The translations under genes and the position numbers were made by a program. Below are positions 33,120-35,894 of a DNA stretch of 35,894 nt, one piece after another; positions within the stretch are counted from its first letter, which is position 1, and every line of letters starts with the position of its first letter. The notes beneath the pieces were generated by a model that worked only from the letters and a program-made list of their open reading frames with translations, ran no database searches and had not been told where the DNA came from. The DNA comes from Aureimonas phyllosphaerae (lineage in GTDB: Bacteria > Pseudomonadota > Alphaproteobacteria > Rhizobiales > Rhizobiaceae): contig NZ_FOOA01000026.1 of the NCBI RefSeq assembly GCF_900113065.1, positions 1-35,894 on the forward strand, given 5' to 3'.

Positions 33120-34553
33120 ATGGCTCGAGTACAAAACCCCACTCTATTTTCTGCGTATTTTGGAGTGCCCGCAGCAGCACTGAAAGCTGCTGGCTTGGTG
33201 GATCCATTCCTTGACGCCGATGTTCCCTTATTCATAGACCCAGTTCTTCTGGAAAAATCTAGCAACGCGAAAATATCAATTAACGCTATTGCGCGGTTCA
33301 GGACTCATTTCCAGATTTTGGTGAGGATGCTCAGCCTCTCGAAATCTGAAAATGATGCCCCTTGGAAAGCTGCCCGCCGTCAGCTCAATCTTAATGAGCC
33401 GCCCGAAAACGGATTGGGCTATGGAGGAAGTGGGCGATCGGGAAGTTCCCGTCCTCATGATATTCGTGAGACGATCCTGCGCACCAGCAAAGAGATTATA
33501 ACCCTTGGTGCAAGTGATCCAGAAATGATCTCGCTAATGGGCTTCTTCGAAGAGGACGTTGGGCCTGACACAATCAGCGATCTCACTACTAATGTAATTA
33601 TTGAAGATCTCGCCGCGATCACTGAGGCGTTTTGCCTTGCCAACGGAATCTCTGTCTCGGAAAACCAGATCAGCGACAAACACAAGCTACCATTTTTTCA
33701 AAAGTCGGCCAGTCGTTCGGCTCCCGTCATACTTGTCCCTGAAGACATTGTTCGAGAGCTGCCTATTGCTAATGATTGGTCAGATATCGAGCGTGCTGCC
33801 ATGGAAAATGTGCGCATCCGCGATCGCGTCAATCAGTTCTTGGGGACGATCGTCCGACCAACTGTTGGTGACCGTAAGCATGCTTTGCGGAATGCAGCAC
33901 TAGGATCCCCGGAAGAGTTCGATTTCTTCCTTGCGGCTGTGAAAGAGAACGTAAGTAGCTACGATCCGAACTTGGACGCCCTTGGGTATTATCGTCTCAA
34001 GGGAATCATTTCTGAAGGCTTCGGTAATCTCAAGCAATCGTCGCCCTATGATCTCAAATTAGGACCTCATGAAATTATGCGGGTCGTTGGCGAGACAATC
34101 GCTCAATTCAAGCGCCACGTAGAAGACGGCAACCTTTGGGAAGAACTGTGGCTAGCCGACAAGCCAAAAAAAGAACGCGCATCTCAGCTTATCTATTATG
34201 CTATTGCTGATGCCTTCTGCAAAGCGAATGATCTAGACCTATCGCCAGAGGCTAACATGGGCGGCGGGCCGATCGACTTTAAATTTTCAAGCGGCTACGC
34301 ATCGCGGGTGCTTGTCGAAATGAAACGATCTGGTGGCACTGTTGTGCACGGGTACGAAAAGCAACTAGAATTCTATAAGGCTGCGTCGCAAACAGATTTT
34401 GCGATATTCGTCGTGATTGATTACGGCGACATGGGCGGCAAACTGCAAGAAATCCAACGGATCCGCGATGCACGACTAGCTGCAGGCGAGCGGGCGTCAG
34501 AAATTATCGTCATCGATGCCACTCGAAAAGCCTCCGCCAGCAAGCGGCATTAA
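33120..34553 (+). CDS. Large protein with C-terminal PD-(D/E)XK nuclease-like domain
   Basis: The 477-residue protein is not a named family to me. Its C-terminal part has E377, then GGGPIDFKFSSG with D386 and VLVEMKRSGG with E400-x-K402. GYEKQLEFYK with Q415 follows. This is a full PD-(D/E)XK core in the right order. The N-terminal 370 residues contain conserved-looking VDPFLDADVPLFIDPVLL and mixed helices, with no ATPase motif. Base composition is lower in GC than the backbone, like the OLD-like gene. It lies 123 bases after the Swt1-HEPN gene on the same strand. A DNA-cutting defence effector is the likely role, by inference. Confidence 0.7.
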   Translation: MARVQNPTLFSAYFGVPAAALKAAGLVDPFLDADVPLFIDPVLLEKSSNAKISINAIARFRTHFQILVRMLSLSKSENDAPWKAARRQLNLNEPPENGLGYGGSGRSGSSRPHDIRETILRTSKEIITLGASDPEMISLMGFFEEDVGPDTISDLTTNVIIEDLAAITEAFCLANGISVSENQISDKHKLPFFQKSASRSAPVILVPEDIVRELPIANDWSDIERAAMENVRIRDRVNQFLGTIVRPTVGDRKHALRNAALGSPEEFDFFLAAVKENVSSYDPNLDALGYYRLKGIISEGFGNLKQSSPYDLKLGPHEIMRVVGETIAQFKRHVEDGNLWEELWLADKPKKERASQLIYYAIADAFCKANDLDLSPEANMGGGPIDFKFSSGYASRVLVEMKRSGGTVVHGYEKQLEFYKAASQTDFAIFVVIDYGDMGGKLQEIQRIRDARLAAGERASEIIVIDATRKASASKRH

Positions 34554-34562
34554 TTATCCTTT

Positions 34563-34691
34563 AAACGTACGTTTGCGGGAACGTATTAAGTGGGAAGGCT
34601 TGCCCACGCATCCACAAGCTTGCGCTATTCCCGTAATATGTTCTTTTAATCTACGTTCCCTTGTGGTACATTTCCACGAGAAATGGGAACG
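34563..34691 (+). promoter_or_regulatory. Candidate resolution site (res) of the serine resolvase
   Basis: CGTTCCC (34654-34660) and GGGAACG (34685-34691) form an inverted repeat enclosing GTGG/CCAC arms, and it covers the resolvase start codon. A GGGAACGTA at 34577-34585 and the palindrome AAACGTACGTTT at 34563-34574 lie upstream. Several related subsites before a resolvase gene is the usual res layout, allowing the enzyme to repress itself. Confidence 0.6.
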
Positions 34692-35273
34692 CAATCACAC
34701 CTTATCGGCTACGCTCGGGTCTCGACCCTGGATCAGAAGCCGGAACTGCAGCTCGATGCCCTCAAGGCAGCGGGCTGCACAAAGGTGTTCGTTGAGAAGG
34801 CGTCCGGCGCCAAGACCGAGCGCCCCCAGCTGCAGGCGGCGCTCGACTACATGCGCCCAGGCGACACGCTGGTGGTCTGGAAGCTCGATCGCCTCGCGCG
34901 CTCGCTCAAGCAGCTGATCGAGGTCGTCGGGGATCTGCGCGCCAAGGATATGGGGTTCCGATCGGTGACCGAGGCGATCGACACCACCACTGCCGCCGGC
35001 GAGCTGTTTTTCCATATCTTCGGCGCGCTGGCGCAGTTCGAGCGGTCGATCATCCGTGAGCGCACCAATGCCGGCCTCAAAGCCGCGCTGGCCAGGGGTC
35101 GCAAGGGTGGCCGTCGGCCGACCATCAAGGAGGATGACATCAAAGCAGCTGAAGCGCTGCTGCGGGATCCGGAGATCTCGGTGCGCAAGGCGGCCGAGAA
35201 GCTGGGCCTTAGCGTGTCGGCACTTTATCGGCATGCGCCCGGTCTGCGTGGCCGCGTGAAGGATCAGGGTTGA
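34683..35273 (+). CDS. Serine recombinase (Tn3-type resolvase)
   Basis: The 196-residue protein opens IGYARVSTLDQ with the catalytic Ser14, followed by VVWKLDRLARSLKQL and FGALAQFERSIIRERTNAGL. A C-terminal helix-turn-helix follows (ISVRKAAEKLGLSVSALYRH). This is the small resolvase/invertase layout. On plasmids such enzymes resolve multimers into monomers. The ATG lies within the candidate res site. Its stop shares one base with the start of the HNH-like gene, so the two are co-translated. Confidence 0.93.
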   Translation: MGTQSHLIGYARVSTLDQKPELQLDALKAAGCTKVFVEKASGAKTERPQLQAALDYMRPGDTLVVWKLDRLARSLKQLIEVVGDLRAKDMGFRSVTEAIDTTTAAGELFFHIFGALAQFERSIIRERTNAGLKAALARGRKGGRRPTIKEDDIKAAEALLRDPEISVRKAAEKLGLSVSALYRHAPGLRGRVKDQG

Positions 35274-35698
35274 TGCCTATCCGCCGCCACCTCAAGAACC
35301 TCTATCCGATCGACTGGGACCAGCTGTCCGACTGGGTGCGCTTCGTCCGTGCCGGTGGGCGCTGTGACCGCTGCAAGCGCCCGCACGGCCAGACCGTCAG
35401 CCATTTGGGCGACGGCCGCTGGTGGGACGAAACAGACCAGCTCTGGCGCGACGGACGCGGCCGTCCCCTGCCTCACCAAGCCGCGCTCACCTGCGAAGTG
35501 GTGGTCAAGACAACCAAGGTCTACCTGGCCGCAGCGCACCTCAACCATGACCGCAGCGACAGCCGGCCGAAGAACCTGCGCGCCTTCTGCCAGCGTTGCC
35601 ATATGCTGCACGACAAGCCCGAGCACCTGCGTCAGCGGCAGATCACCTACCTAAAACGCCGCGCATTGGGCGACCTGTTCGATGGCCGGTATTTCTAA
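35273..35698 (+). CDS. HNH-type zinc-binding nuclease-like protein (141 aa)
   Basis: The protein has a C-x2-C pair in GRCDRCKRPHG and the HNH pattern AAHLNHDRSDSRPKNLRAFCQRCHMLHD, with a second C-x2-C and the NL and HD positions of HNH endonucleases. It starts at ATG 35273, overlapping the resolvase stop by one base. The reverse transcriptase gene follows about 290 bases later across the circle junction. Plain HNH proteins of this size are common next to recombinases; the target is unknown. Confidence 0.8.
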   Translation: MPIRRHLKNLYPIDWDQLSDWVRFVRAGGRCDRCKRPHGQTVSHLGDGRWWDETDQLWRDGRGRPLPHQAALTCEVVVKTTKVYLAAAHLNHDRSDSRPKNLRAFCQRCHMLHDKPEHLRQRQITYLKRRALGDLFDGRYF

Positions 35699-35832
35699 GT
35701 GGCCAGTGCGGCAGCACTCTTCAAACGTGTGGATTGCCGCCATTTTGAATTAAGAACACTTGGCGAACATCGACCGTCTGTGAGATAGTTGCCGCCTGAG
35801 CATTCGCCTTCATGTCGGCGGCTGGATTATCC
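35699..35832 (+). other. Intergenic region before the circle junction
   Basis: Gene-free sequence between the HNH-like gene and the RT leader. It contains short AT-rich pieces (TTTTGAATTAAGAACAC near 35743) that could hold a promoter firing toward the RT. No terminator hairpin is obvious after the HNH-like gene, so RT transcription might also come from the resolvase operon. Confidence 0.3.
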
Positions 35833-35894
35833 AGCGCGTTCGAGGTGGAGTGCGGCGGCGAGGCGGTGGCGCAGGTCACGGTCTCCGCTGCGCA
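35833..35894. repeat. Terminal direct repeat, right copy
   Basis: Identical to bases 1-62. Indicates that the sequence closes into a circle of 35,832 bp. Confidence 0.9.

Overview
The window reads as one complete circular plasmid of about 35,832 bp. The last 62 bases (35833-35894) repeat the first 62 exactly, which is what a circular contig looks like when it is cut open with an overlap. No rRNA, tRNA or housekeeping genes are visible. The high-GC codon use and the families seen (RepA_C-type initiator on 19-bp iterons, ParA with a ribbon-helix-helix partner, MobQ-type relaxase, DUF3768 protein, ArsK-type arsenite carrier) point to an alphaproteobacterium. Acetobacteraceae such as Acidiphilium or acetic acid bacteria are a plausible guess, but the host cannot be fixed from this sequence alone.

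Layout, taking the circle as closed. (1) 34.6-35.7 kb and 0.1-2.5 kb: a serine resolvase with its recombination site, an HNH-type protein, a stand-alone group II-like reverse transcriptase with a YIDD active site, a palindrome-rich spacer, and an Abi_2-type HEPN protein. (2) 2.6-7.1 kb: maintenance, with a DUF4062 gene, parA and a parG-like gene surrounded by three clusters of a GCCGTAT/ATACGGC repeat (candidate centromere), repA, then an iteron origin. (3) 7.4-12.9 kb: mobilisation, with an M48 peptidase, a VirD4/TraG-like ATPase without membrane segments, a candidate oriT with a MOBQ-like nick core, a relaxase and two small genes. No mating-pair-formation genes are present, so the plasmid looks mobilisable but not self-transmissible. 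(4) 12.9-15.7 kb: a tyrosine recombinase, a long structured gene-poor stretch and a ClpP-like protease flanked by a direct repeat.

(5) 15.8-21.4 kb: a detoxification block (SMP-30-like protein, HxlR regulator, quinone-oxidoreductase-like MDR, luciferase-like flavin monooxygenase, DUF1993 protein, Bcr/CflA exporter). The same palindromic operator lies in front of both the SMP-30-like gene and hxlR, so the block looks like one regulon. (6) 21.5-23.0 kb: small plasmid genes including a PD-(D/E)XK-like protein and a DUF3768 protein. (7) 23.0-27.6 kb: a tight arsR-arsC(Trx)-arsC(Grx)-arsH-arsB-arsK operon on the minus strand with an ArsR operator over the arsR start. (8) 27.7-29.6 kb: umuD-umuC (error-prone polymerase V type), with an unusually long UmuD N-terminus.

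(9) 29.6-34.6 kb: probable defence genes of lower GC: an AAA-ATPase/TOPRIM (OLD-like) protein divergent from a Swt1-type HEPN protein, followed by a PD-(D/E)XK nuclease-like protein. With the RT/HEPN pair across the junction, roughly 8.5 kb of the circle (29.6-2.5 kb) is nuclease, RT and recombinase genes. The strongest candidates for something undescribed are the RT + structured spacer + HEPN unit and the OLD-like/Swt1-HEPN/PD-(D/E)XK trio.
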